Source of the DNA: a virus
Strand: one strand, 5' to 3'
Virus record (IMG/VR): IMGVR_UViG_3300023179_000323
Span: 1-32,606 of that record
Length of the DNA: 32,606 bases
Of this stretch, positions 7,753 to 14,785 are shown piece after piece (position 1 is the stretch's first letter; each line of letters opens with the position of its first letter). The translations under genes were made by a program, and so were the position numbers. Below the pieces are notes generated by a model, which did no database searches, was not told the origin of the DNA, and was given only the letters and a program-made list of their open reading frames with translations.

Positions 7753-9105
7753 ATGGCGTCGAACCTCAAGCGTCTTCAGGACCGTGCCGCGGCTCTCGCC
7801 GCGAAGATGACGGAGCTCGTGAACCTCTCGGAGCGTTCCGAGGAGCAGAACAACGATCTCAAGAAGCTCTCGGTCGAGTGCGACGCCATCAAGGCCGACC
7901 TCGACTTCGAGAACCGGATCGCCGCGAAGGAGGCCGAGCTTCGGGCCGTCGTCGAGCAGGCCGCCCCCGCCCCGGTCGCCGCCCCCGTGGCCGCTCCGGC
8001 CGTCGAGGAGAAGAAGCTCGACATCCGGGCGATCCTCCCCCACCACACCCAGCTTCGTGCGTTCAACGAGCGGGCCGAGGACGTCGAGACGGCGTACAAG
8101 ATGGGCCGGTGGCTCCGGGCGAACATCTTCAAGAACGCCGAAGACCTCCGGTGGTGCAAGGATCACGGCGTCGAGAGCCGTGCCCTGGGCGAGAACTCGC
8201 AGTCTTCGGGTGGCGCGCTGGTGCCCGAAGAGTTCGCGGCCCGCGTGATTCGGCTCGTCGAAAACTACGGAACCTTCGCCGCGTCGAGCGTCGAGAAGGT
8301 GACGATGACCCGCGACACGATGATCGTGCCGAAGCGTGTCACGGGCACGACGGCCTACTTCGTCGGCGAAGGCACGGCGGTCAGCGAGAGCGAGCCGACC
8401 TACGCGAACGTGCAACTCATCGCCAAAAAGCTGGCGTGCGGAACGAGGCTCAGTTCGGAGGTGTTCGAGGACGCACTCGTCAGCCTGGCTGACGCGGTGG
8501 CGACCGAGTTCGCGACGAGCCTGGCCTACAAGACGGACCTCTGCGGCTGGGTCGGCGACGGCACCAGCACCTACGGCGGCATCCAGGGCATCGTGTCGAA
8601 GGTCGACGACGGCACCCACGGCGCTGCGGTGGTCACGGCCGACTCGACCCACACCTCGTTCGAGACGCTGACCATCACCGACTTCACGAAGGTGATGGGC
8701 AAGCTGCCGCTCTACGCCCGCCAGGGTGCCGAGTGGTACATCAGCCCGGCCGGCTACGCCGCGGCGATGGCCCGTCTCCGCTACGCGGCCGGCGGCAACA
8801 CCGTCGCCGACCTGAGCGGCGGGGTGAACGAGACGTTCCTCGGCTACAAGGTCAACCTCGTGCATGTGATGAACAGCACGCTGGGCGCCGACGCCAGCAA
8901 GGTCAAGGTGCTGTTCGGCAACCTGGGTCTGTCGAGCATCTACGCTCGCCGGCGTGACTTTTCGGTGCGGCTGTACGATCAGGTCTACGCCACCACCGAC
9001 CAGCTTCTGCTCCAGGGAACCATGCGGTTCGACATCGTCCATCACTCGCTCGGCGATGCGTCGGTCGCCGGCCCCGTCGTGGCCCTCAAGACCGCCGCGT
9101 CCTGA
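7753..9105 (+). CDS. Major capsid protein, HK97 fold
   Basis: The 450-residue protein forms the icosahedral shell. Residues 1-66 are a charged coiled coil (delta domain), which acts as internal scaffold in this family and is cut off by the protease. An Ala/Pro linker at 71-84 follows. The mature part carries family segments: SQSSGGALVPEEFAARVI, a YFVGEGTAVSESEP stretch in the E-loop and A-domain area, YGGIQGI, and AEWYISPAGYAAAM. No separate scaffold gene is present, in keeping with a built-in delta domain. It lies directly downstream of the protease, the canonical order. The exact cleavage site cannot be fixed from sequence alone, but lies most likely between about residues 85 and 150. Confidence 0.95.
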   Translation: MASNLKRLQDRAAALAAKMTELVNLSERSEEQNNDLKKLSVECDAIKADLDFENRIAAKEAELRAVVEQAAPAPVAAPVAAPAVEEKKLDIRAILPHHTQLRAFNERAEDVETAYKMGRWLRANIFKNAEDLRWCKDHGVESRALGENSQSSGGALVPEEFAARVIRLVENYGTFAASSVEKVTMTRDTMIVPKRVTGTTAYFVGEGTAVSESEPTYANVQLIAKKLACGTRLSSEVFEDALVSLADAVATEFATSLAYKTDLCGWVGDGTSTYGGIQGIVSKVDDGTHGAAVVTADSTHTSFETLTITDFTKVMGKLPLYARQGAEWYISPAGYAAAMARLRYAAGGNTVADLSGGVNETFLGYKVNLVHVMNSTLGADASKVKVLFGNLGLSSIYARRRDFSVRLYDQVYATTDQLLLQGTMRFDIVHHSLGDASVAGPVVALKTAAS

Positions 9106-9138
9106 GCCACCTAACCCCTCACCGGAGAACCCTGAACC

Positions 9139-9561
9139 ATGATCCACTCGCAGATGGAAAAGGTCGTCGGCACCCTGCCCGCGACCGGCTCGTCGGCGGT
9201 GACGCTCGTCACCGATATGCTCGGCTTCGACTACGCCAGCTTCACGGTGATTCGCGGCTCCAACGCCTCGACCGTGTTCGCCAGCGTGCTGAAGATCGAG
9301 GAGTCGGACGACAACTCGTCCTACTCGGCCGTGACCGGCATGACCGGCGGCACCGACTTCACGATCCCGACCGTGGCCGACACCAGCGCCACCTCGATCG
9401 TGAAGCTGGACGTCGACTGCAAGGCCCGCAAGCGTTACCTGAAGGTCACGGCGACCCCCGCCGTCTCCGTTCCGGTGGCGGTGACCGGCCGGCTGTCGCG
9501 TGCGGAAGTCGCCCCGACCTCGGCCACCGAGGCCGGCGTCATCGGCTGGGTCAAGGGCTGA
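9139..9561 (+). CDS. Small probable capsid decoration or head structural protein
   Basis: This 140-residue protein is rich in Thr, Ser, Val and Ala with a beta-strand pattern and no membrane segment. I do not recognise a named family. It sits 33 bases downstream of the capsid gene behind a GGAGA ribosome binding site at 9124-9128, and a strong hairpin follows it, so it is probably expressed at capsid level. That place is typical of decoration or head-stabilising proteins; the role is inferred from context only. The segment KRYLKVTATPAVSVPVAV near 98-115 looks like paired strands. A head-fibre protein is an alternative. Confidence 0.6.
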   Translation: MIHSQMEKVVGTLPATGSSAVTLVTDMLGFDYASFTVIRGSNASTVFASVLKIEESDDNSSYSAVTGMTGGTDFTIPTVADTSATSIVKLDVDCKARKRYLKVTATPAVSVPVAVTGRLSRAEVAPTSATEAGVIGWVKG

Positions 9562-9579
9562 TCGAGTTCCCCGAACAAG

Positions 9580-9612
9580 CCCCGGCGGGAAGCCATCTGG
9601 CTCCCGCCGGGG
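9580..9612 (+). terminator. Strong GC hairpin downstream of the capsid genes
   Basis: A perfect 11-bp inverted repeat (9580-9590 with 9602-9612) is extended inside by GCC/GGC around an ATCT loop, with one bulged A at 9591. No T-run follows, so it is not a classic intrinsic terminator. It could be a terminator of a type used in GC-rich bacteria, a partial terminator, or a 3' stabiliser for capsid and decoration mRNA. The structure is plain in the sequence; the function is inferred. Confidence 0.6.
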
Positions 9613-9666
9613 TGTCAATCAAGCGGGGCGGCCAATGACGGCCGGCAAGACGCAGGGAAGCGCACC

Positions 9667-9688
9667 CGCTCCTTTTTCCAGAGGAGCG
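9667..9688 (+). promoter_or_regulatory. Hairpin enclosing the glycosyltransferase ribosome binding site
   Basis: CGCTCCT at 9667-9673 pairs with AGGAGCG at 9682-9688 around an 8-base loop. The right arm contains almost all of the Shine-Dalgarno GAGGAG (9681-9686) that serves the GTG start at 9693. Folding would hide the ribosome binding site and lower translation unless the stem is opened. Confidence 0.5.
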
Positions 9689-9692
9689 TAAC

Positions 9693-10421
9693 GTGTTTCT
9701 GCGAATCGGCTCGTGCGAGGCGGAGATCAAGGTCGCCGCCATCATGTCGACGCCCCGCCTGGGGTTCACCGACAACTTCTTCTGCGTGGCCTCGGCCCTG
9801 GCACCTCACTGCATTTCGCCGACCAAGATCACCGGAGTCTTCTGGGGCCAGTGCCTCCAGCGGGCAATGGAGGGCGTCGTAGATAAGCACGACGTGATCC
9901 TGACCATCGACTACGACACGGTCTTCAACGGCAAGACGGTCGAGGCGCTGCTCGCCCTTCTGATGCACTCCGGCATGGACGCAATCGCCCCGCTTCAGAC
10001 CAAGCGGGAGAGCAACTCGGTCATGTTCGCGTTGCCCGGCGGCGACGCCGACACGAAGAACACGGTTTCCGGCGACTTCTTCTCCAAGGTGGTTCAGCCG
10101 GTCGCGACGGCGCACTTCGGGCTGACGGCCCTCCGCACCTCTGCCCTGCGGAAGGTCAAGAAGCCGTGGTTCTTGAGCCAGGCGAACGACGAGGGCACAT
10201 TCACCGGCGGCCATGTCGACGAGGACATTTACTTCTGGAGGGCGTGGGAGCGTGCCGGGAACACGCTGGGCCTGGCGACTCACATCAGCGTCGGCCACGC
10301 CGAGCTCATGGTCACCTGGCCCTCCAGAAGCATCGATGGCGGCAAAGTGCAGCAGCACACGACAGAGTACTGGACGAACGGCCAGAAGGCTCCAGAGGGC
10401 GCCTGGGGGGCTGTATCGTGA
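9693..10421 (+). CDS. GT-A type glycosyltransferase-like protein in the head-neck region
   Basis: The 242-residue protein resembles a family-2-like glycosyltransferase of the GT-A fold. The DVILTIDYDTVFN segment at 67-79 contains the DxD motif D73-Y-D75 that binds a metal and the nucleotide-sugar. An acidic HVDEDIYFW at 174-182 fits the acceptor or base region, and H202 in VGHAEL is a candidate metal ligand. There is no signal peptide or membrane helix, so it would act in the cytoplasm. It may glycosylate a virion protein or host glycan; which one is unknown. The GTG start at 9693 has a clear GAGGAG seven bases upstream within a hairpin. Its end overlaps the next gene as GTGA. It is not closely similar to the second glycosyltransferase at 30 kb. 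Confidence 0.72.
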   Translation: MFLRIGSCEAEIKVAAIMSTPRLGFTDNFFCVASALAPHCISPTKITGVFWGQCLQRAMEGVVDKHDVILTIDYDTVFNGKTVEALLALLMHSGMDAIAPLQTKRESNSVMFALPGGDADTKNTVSGDFFSKVVQPVATAHFGLTALRTSALRKVKKPWFLSQANDEGTFTGGHVDEDIYFWRAWERAGNTLGLATHISVGHAELMVTWPSRSIDGGKVQQHTTEYWTNGQKAPEGAWGAVS

Positions 10422-10624
10422 AGGTACGGATACTCAGGAGCTTCGACTGTTACGAGCAGGGGCAGGTCTTCGAGGACTGGCCCGACGGCATGTGCGAGCT
10501 TCTGATCGCCCGCGGCCTGATCGAGCAGTTCAAGCAGCCGCCGGCGGTCGAGGCGGCGGTCGAGGAACGCGACGCTGAGACGGCAGACCTCTCGCCACGC
10601 AGGACGAACAAGAGGACGCGCTGA
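10418..10624 (+). CDS. Small conserved-type phage protein of the neck operon
   Basis: This 68-residue protein starts at a GTG overlapping the glycosyltransferase stop (GTGA) and ends sharing one base with the connector start (TGATG). It begins KVRILRSFDCYEQGQVFEDWPDGMCELLIARGLIEQ, a pattern of short phage proteins with a strand, G-x-V, and a helix near L(I)..G. The C-terminus is charged and probably disordered. Such proteins often lie between capsid and connector genes, but their role is not known to me. The ends are well supported by the tight overlaps. Confidence 0.65.
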   Translation: MKVRILRSFDCYEQGQVFEDWPDGMCELLIARGLIEQFKQPPAVEAAVEERDAETADLSPRRTNKRTR

Positions 10625-11265
10625 TGGACACGATCGTATTCGGCACACCGACGCCGCCGACGGCTACGATCCTGCCGTATCGCAGCCTGGTCCGCATCGT
10701 CAATCCGGTCGTCGAGCCGGTCAGCCTGGCCGAGGCCAGGCGGCACTGCCGCGTGGATACCGAGGCGGATGATTTCTACATCCAGAACCTGATCGCCGTG
10801 GCTCGGCAGTACGTCGAGGATGTGCTCGACATCACTCTGCTGACGACGGTGTGGGAGGCGGCCTACGACCTGTTTCCCGTCTGGAACATCAACCTCCCGC
10901 GGCCGCCGATGATCTCGGGCGAGGTGACCGTCACCTACCGCCGCGGCGACGGCACCTACGGCACGCTGACGAGCACCGCAGGCGACTTCCAGGTCGACTA
11001 TCGGGTCATCCCCGGCCGCATCTACCCCAACTGGGCAACGGCGTGGCCGCCGACTCGAGGCGACGAGAACAGCGTCATCGTCCGCTACTCGGCCGGCTAC
11101 GGCACCACCGGCAGCCAGGCGCCCCCGGTGGCGCGACATCTGATGATGCTTCTGGTAGCCCACCTCTACGACACGCGGCAGCCGGCCGTCCCGGGCGCGG
11201 TGAATTCCGTACCTCAGACTTTCGACACGCTTCTGGCCGCCAGCGGCCTGGGGATTTACCGATGA
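10624..11265 (+). CDS. Head-tail connector protein, gp6-like
   Basis: The 213-residue protein has the helical signature of gp6-like connectors (phiE125 gp8 / HK97 gp6 group): PVSLAEARRHCRVD at about 32-45, then DDFYIQNLIAVARQYVEDVLDITLL. A beta-rich part follows (GEVTVTYRRGDG, VIVRYSAGYG), and a C-terminal helix VARHLMMLLVAHLYDTR. Twelve copies would bind below the portal to extend the DNA channel. It is joined by TGATG to the gene before and ATGA to the gene after. The family match is by pattern; position right after the capsid group supports it. Confidence 0.85.
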   Translation: MDTIVFGTPTPPTATILPYRSLVRIVNPVVEPVSLAEARRHCRVDTEADDFYIQNLIAVARQYVEDVLDITLLTTVWEAAYDLFPVWNINLPRPPMISGEVTVTYRRGDGTYGTLTSTAGDFQVDYRVIPGRIYPNWATAWPPTRGDENSVIVRYSAGYGTTGSQAPPVARHLMMLLVAHLYDTRQPAVPGAVNSVPQTFDTLLAASGLGIYR

Positions 11266-11591
11266 CCTACCGCTGCCGCATCGACGTCGACGCCGTGTAT
11301 CACGATGTCACCGACATCAGCCTGACCGTCGGCTCGCTGGCCGATCACCTGCTGACGACGCCGACGACGGCTTCGCAGTCCTCCGGCACCGTTGGCACTG
11401 CGGCGATCACGATCTCGGGCACGACGCCGCTGTCGACCCTGGTCGTGAAGAACGCCGGCTCCGGCACGCTGCGGCTGGCAGGCGCCATCGACGTTTCGGC
11501 GGGTCGAGTCGCCGTACTGCCGACGACCGCGACGATCACGGTGTCGGCCCCGGGCGGCGGCGGAACGTACTCCTGTCTCTGGATCGGATGA
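11262..11591 (+). CDS. Small beta-rich structural protein between connectors
   Basis: This 109-residue protein is rich in Thr, Val, Ala and Gly with no membrane helix. It contains alternating strands such as TAAITISGTTPLSTLVVKNAGSG and ends TATITVSAPGGGGTYSCLWIG. I do not recognise its family. The start is the ATG at 11262 overlapping the connector stop; the longer open frame upstream lies inside the connector gene. Its end overlaps the head-closure gene (ATGATGA). Its place suggests a neck or head-decoration component. Confidence 0.6.
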   Translation: MTYRCRIDVDAVYHDVTDISLTVGSLADHLLTTPTTASQSSGTVGTAAITISGTTPLSTLVVKNAGSGTLRLAGAIDVSAGRVAVLPTTATITVSAPGGGGTYSCLWIG

Positions 11592-11914
11592 TGATCAACT
11601 CCGGCCAGATGCGAGAGAGGGTGCTGGTGCAGTGCCCCGTGGACCGGCAGAGCACGTTCGGCGAAGCGACCCTGGAGTGGCAGGATGTCGCCGACGTTTC
11701 GGCATCGGTGATGAATGTCAGGGCCGCTGATTACTTCGCGGCACAGCAGGCAGGGGCGATCATCACCCACAAAATCCGCATTCGATATTTGCCTGAGTTG
11801 ACCTTTCAGTGCCGGCTGATCTGGCGTGGCAAAATCATGGAGATCGCCAGCATCATGGAACGCGAGACCCGATCGATCCACGAGATTCTCGCCAGGGAGG
11901 ACGTGGCGCAATGA
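11588..11914 (+). CDS. Head-tail joining (head closure) protein, SPP1 gp16-like
   Basis: The 108-residue protein fits the head-tail adaptor family (Phage_H_T_join): it starts with NSGQMRERVLVQCPV, has the EWQDVADVSASV strand pair, a RAADYFAAQQ helix, then HKIRIRYLPEL and GKIMEIASIME. These proteins form the ring that closes the connector after packaging. Two ATGs lie at 11588 and 11591, and either could be used. The gene overlaps both neighbours by a few bases. Family and synteny agree. Confidence 0.86.
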   Translation: MMINSGQMRERVLVQCPVDRQSTFGEATLEWQDVADVSASVMNVRAADYFAAQQAGAIITHKIRIRYLPELTFQCRLIWRGKIMEIASIMERETRSIHEILAREDVAQ

Positions 11915-12645
11915 TCACCATCGGCGAGGGCGCAGCCCGGATATACGGCGAATCGACGGCCAAGTCGCTGGCCGAAGGGTTCGTCACGATCCGAACCGCC
12001 GGCATCCGCGAGTTGGCCGAGAAGCTCCAGAATCTGGCCCTCAAGGTCGGCAAGCCGGACAGGCTCAAGTCGATCGTCACCAGTGCCGCCAAGCTGATCG
12101 AGCGGGAGTATGCCCAGCAGGTCGGCGATGTGACCGGCGGACTCAAGAAGTCTGTCACGACCCGCAGCAAGGTTTATGAAAGCGCCGCCGTGGCGATCAC
12201 CGGCCCGCGCCAGACGGGGTCTGTTGGATCGACAGACACGCAAGCATCGGGGAATCACGCCTGGCTGGTCGAATTTGGGAGCGGGCGACGCCGGCCTGGA
12301 ACCGAGGGCCGACGGACATACATCAACGTCCACCAGATGATCAACAGGCGGATGAAGCGGCACTCTTCGGCGAACGACCGGCAGTTCGCGAACATGGGCC
12401 GCGGCTACTACTTTTTGATGGGTTCCATCAACGAGCCGACGCGGCGTGCCCGCGAGGGCATCGGATACCCGCACGACTTCGGCTACTCCGGCGGCAGGCA
12501 GCACCCGATCACGCTGCACCCGGGCGAGGACTACGGGGCCATGCCCGCCAGGCACCCGATGGAGCGGACGATCAATTCGCAGCAGCAGCCCGTGTTCAAC
12601 TTTCTTCGCAACGCGATTCAGAACACCATCGATAGCCTGAGCTAA
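11911..12645 (+). CDS. HK97 gp10-like neck/tail completion protein
   Basis: The 244-residue product begins at an ATG overlapping the previous stop (ATGA). An N-terminal helical part (IRELAEKLQNLALKV, then SAAKLIEREYAQQV near 63-76) precedes a segment with HAWLVEFGSGRRRPG, the hallmark of gp10-like proteins. It is longer than most family members (about 120-160 residues) because of an insert and a C-terminal half of about 110 residues with QHPITLHPGEDYG and MPARHPMERTI. It probably takes part in joining head and tail. The stop shares one base with the tail terminator ATG. Confidence 0.78.
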   Translation: MITIGEGAARIYGESTAKSLAEGFVTIRTAGIRELAEKLQNLALKVGKPDRLKSIVTSAAKLIEREYAQQVGDVTGGLKKSVTTRSKVYESAAVAITGPRQTGSVGSTDTQASGNHAWLVEFGSGRRRPGTEGRRTYINVHQMINRRMKRHSSANDRQFANMGRGYYFLMGSINEPTRRAREGIGYPHDFGYSGGRQHPITLHPGEDYGAMPARHPMERTINSQQQPVFNFLRNAIQNTIDSLS

Positions 12646-13070
12646 TGGTCATCTCGCCCGAGAAGCACGTCTTTCGACGACTCATCGCCTCGCCGGAGGT
12701 AGCGAGGCTGGTGGGTTTTCAGATTTACTCGATCGCCGTACCGAAGAACGCCACGCTGCCGTTTTGCGTCTACAAGCGGGCGAACATCACCCGAGAGTCG
12801 ACTCTCGCCGGCCCGGTTTTCCTGCCGGTCGTGAGCCTCCAGATAAGCTCCTGGGCCTTGTACTACGACGCCGTCCGCGAGCTCGCCGATGCCGTGCGGC
12901 TCGTGCTCGATGGACACACCGGCGAAGCGGCCGGATGTATAATCAGCGATATGAGGCTAGTCTCCGAAACGGATGACTTCCTCGACCCGACGGCCGTCGG
13001 AGCGCAGCTTCCTCCGGCCTACGAGGTGCGTCAGCTTTACCAGATTCGCTGGAGTGAATCCGAGGCATAA
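12645..13070 (+). CDS. Tail terminator / tail completion protein, DUF3168-like
   Basis: The 141-residue protein matches the pattern of small tail terminators: an N-terminal helix VFRRLIASPEVARLV, the LPFCVYKRAN strand after a variable loop, LQISSWALYYDAVRELADAVRLVLDG in the middle, and a final strand EVRQLYQIRW. Members form a hexameric ring that stops tail tube growth and joins the tail to the head. It lies between the gp10-like gene and the tail tube genes, exactly where expected. The family call is by pattern. Confidence 0.8.
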   Translation: MVISPEKHVFRRLIASPEVARLVGFQIYSIAVPKNATLPFCVYKRANITRESTLAGPVFLPVVSLQISSWALYYDAVRELADAVRLVLDGHTGEAAGCIISDMRLVSETDDFLDPTAVGAQLPPAYEVRQLYQIRWSESEA

Positions 13071-13072
13071 TC

Positions 13073-13402
13073 ATGGCAATTCCCGTCTCGCAGGCAGTCA
13101 CGCTCTCGCTCAACGGCCTGGGCAGCGTCACCGAAGTCGTGGTCAACGAGACCGCGCCGAACCTCGACACCTCCGACCTCTCGCTGGCCGAGGGTTCGAC
13201 GAGGACGTACATCGCCGGCCTCAAGGATGCCGCCGAAATCACCGTGAACCACATCGGCGGCACGGCGACGATCGGCAACGTGGCCGCCGGCGTCCAAGTC
13301 GGCAGCTTGTCGTTCTCCTACGCGACCGTCATCTCGACCGACGTCAACTTCCGCGTCGGTGAGCTCGTGGCCTACACCACCACCATCCGCGCGTCCAACT
13401 GA
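13073..13402 (+). CDS. Tail-tube-like protein 1
   Basis: This 109-residue beta protein has no membrane helix. It shares a layout with the next two genes: a central D.SDL-type loop near 33, a strand AEITVNHIGG near 53-62, and a C-terminal VNFRVGELVAYTTTIRAS. A small single-domain beta-barrel protein between the tail terminator and tail chaperone is typical of the major tail tube protein. Which of the three paralogues is the main tube subunit cannot be decided. It starts two bases after the terminator gene. Confidence 0.65.
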   Translation: MAIPVSQAVTLSLNGLGSVTEVVVNETAPNLDTSDLSLAEGSTRTYIAGLKDAAEITVNHIGGTATIGNVAAGVQVGSLSFSYATVISTDVNFRVGELVAYTTTIRASN

Positions 13403-13440
13403 CGCCATACGCTACCCGATAACACAAGGAACACCCTCAG

Positions 13441-13758
13441 ATGGCAGCCGCTCGCTCCAGTACTACGGTGACGTTCGCCGCAGTCACCTACACCGCCACC
13501 AGCGCGTCGGTGCGGAAGTCTCGCGATCAGGTCGACGTCACCTCGCTGAACGACAACCAGCGTCAGTACATCGTCTCGCCGCTGTTCGGCACCTCCGAGG
13601 TGCAGCTTGAGTTCCTGGGCTACGGCCCGCGAGCCGGCAACAGCGGCTCGCTCGTGGCCGCTGGAGTGTCCGCCGTCGGCACTGTGGTCAGCAGCAGCAC
13701 GACCTTCCGCGTGAATGAGCCGATTCGCTCCCAGGCGACGATCCAGTTCACGTCCTGA
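13441..13758 (+). CDS. Tail-tube-like protein 2
   Basis: The 105-residue protein resembles its neighbours: DVTSLNDNQRQYIV (about 32-45), SEVQLEFLGYGP and a closing TTFRVNEPIRSQATIQFTS that matches the end of protein 1. It sits behind a 38-base gap with an AAGGA ribosome binding site about 12 bases upstream of the ATG, and its TGA shares one base with the next ATG. It is a good candidate for the major tail tube subunit because it has its own spacing and start signal, but this is inference. Confidence 0.65.
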   Translation: MAAARSSTTVTFAAVTYTATSASVRKSRDQVDVTSLNDNQRQYIVSPLFGTSEVQLEFLGYGPRAGNSGSLVAAGVSAVGTVVSSSTTFRVNEPIRSQATIQFTS

Positions 13759-14123
13759 TGCCCGGCGCGATCCCCACCAGCGGCAAGTTCACGTTCCTCG
13801 GACGCTCTGCCACCGTGGTGTCGCTCAACGTGGAGTCGCCGGTCGCGGAGGTTGTCGACGCCACCGGCGCCTACGACAGCGCGACGTCGGTGGTAAATGT
13901 GCCGACCGGCGCCTACAAGTCGTCGGGGCTGGTAAGCGTGGAGTACATCGGCGCCGACAGCTTCTCTGACTTGGTGACAAAAAGGGGTCTGCTCTTATTC
14001 CTGTCCGAAGCAGCAAGCGTATCCGTCAACTGCATCCTTGAATCTGTGACAATGGAAGTACGCACCGGAGAGTTGGTGCGTGGCAGCGCGAAGTTCATTC
14101 CGACTGACTTTTACGGCTCGTAA
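13758..14123 (+). CDS. Tail-tube-like protein 3
   Basis: This third small beta protein (121 residues) shows the same order of elements: SGKFTFLGRSATV, VVDATGAYDSATSVV, LVSVEYIGADS and a C-terminal MEVRTGELVRGSAKFIP. RTGEL parallels FRVGEL of protein 1. It is less close to the first two than they are to each other. It might be a minor tail, tail-tip or tube-decorating version. It overlaps protein 2 by one base, so the two are coupled. Confidence 0.62.
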   Translation: MPGAIPTSGKFTFLGRSATVVSLNVESPVAEVVDATGAYDSATSVVNVPTGAYKSSGLVSVEYIGADSFSDLVTKRGLLLFLSEAASVSVNCILESVTMEVRTGELVRGSAKFIPTDFYGS

Positions 14124-14137
14124 CATCTGGAGTTTCG

Positions 14138-14509
14138 ATGGCTCTTTCCAAGTCGAAGATTCTGTCGGCCAGCGACGTCAAGCTCGAGAAGGTCAACGTG
14201 CCCGAGTGGGGCGACGACGTCTTCATCAAGACCCTCTCCGGTACCGAGCGGGATATGTTCGAGGACGCCTACTCCCGCGACCGGATGAAGAATTTCCGCG
14301 CCCGCTTCCTCACGCTGACGCTGTGCGACGAGGAGGGGGACCGCTTGTTCGAGGACGGCGACGTCGAACTCCTGGGCAAGAAGTCGGCCGTCGTGCTGAA
14401 CCGGCTATTCGAGAAGGCGTGGAGCCTGAATGCGTTCCGCGGCGAGGACGTGGAATCGCTGGGAAAAGATTCGCCGAGCGACCAGAGCGACGCTTCTACT
14501 TCAAGCTAG
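14138..14509 (+). CDS. Tail assembly chaperone, short form (gpG-like)
   Basis: The 123-residue protein is the unshifted product. It reads as a soluble adaptor: KSKILSASDVKLEKVNVPEWGDDVFIKTLSGTERD near 5-39, followed by helices, a form typical of tail assembly chaperones of the GP13/TAC type. After residue 110 the tail (DSPSDQSDASTSS) is low-complexity, as expected of sequence past a frameshift site. It lies directly upstream of the tape measure gene. These proteins bind the tape measure and recruit tube subunits during tail assembly and are normally absent from mature virions. Confidence 0.8.
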   Translation: MALSKSKILSASDVKLEKVNVPEWGDDVFIKTLSGTERDMFEDAYSRDRMKNFRARFLTLTLCDEEGDRLFEDGDVELLGKKSAVVLNRLFEKAWSLNAFRGEDVESLGKDSPSDQSDASTSS

Positions 14510-14781
14510 CCCTGGCCCTCGGCAAAACGGTCAAGCAGTTACTCAGCGAGGTCGACAGCGAGGAGTTAAGCGAGTGGGCGGCATACGACCAGCGGTGGCC
14601 GCTGCCTGACTCGTGGTGGCAGACCGCCAGGATATGCCGGACGATCATCTGTGCGTCAGGGAACTACAAAAGCCACGACATCCCGAAGGAACAGGCTTTC
14701 ATTCCGGCGGCCGTGTGGCAGTCCCAGACAGAGCAGGAGATGCTGGCGGAGCTCGCGAAGCTGAAGCAGCCGCAGGGGTGA
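14138..14781 (+). CDS. Tail assembly chaperone, -1 frameshift fusion (gpGT-like)
   Basis: A -1 shift at 14461-14467 joins the first 110 residues of the short chaperone to a 104-residue extension read from 14467 to the stop at 14779-14781, giving about 214 residues. The extension contains FYFKLALALGKTVKQLLSEVD and LSEWAAYDQRWPLPD, which resembles the T-type domain (DUF4035-like) of lambda gpGT. It has no convincing start or ribosome binding site of its own, so frameshifting is the natural way to express it. The T domain binds the tail tube while G binds the tape measure. The stop lies four bases before the tape measure ATG. Confidence 0.82.
14461..14467 (+). promoter_or_regulatory. -1 ribosomal frameshift slippery heptamer GGGAAAA
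   Basis: In the chaperone frame the sequence reads CTG GGA AAA GAT, so G GGA AAA fits the X XXY YYZ rule exactly. Both tRNAs can re-pair with GGG AAA after slipping back one base, and translation then runs in the frame that ends at 14781. The lambda G-T site is GGGAAAG, only one base different. No strong downstream stem was found by eye. Confidence 0.85.
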
Positions 14782-14785
14782 GGCA

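Noticed and set aside
7666-7790. Possible 40-residue gene beginning at an ATG inside the protease-capsid gap
   Set aside because: It lacks a ribosome binding site and runs out of frame into the capsid gene start.
7606-9618. 670-residue minus-strand open frame over the capsid gene
   Set aside because: It is a GC-rich shadow of the capsid and decoration genes, Arg/Gly/Asp/His-rich with no family pattern, while the plus strand has clear HK97 capsid motifs.
9633-9691. Seventeen-codon ORF between the hairpins before the glycosyltransferase
   Set aside because: Too short, no conserved pattern, and it overlaps the regulatory hairpin.
14080-14781. A separate 233-residue gene starting at 14080
   Set aside because: Its first part is a shadow of the third tube-like gene and chaperone; only the part after 14467 is real and is reached by -1 frameshifting.
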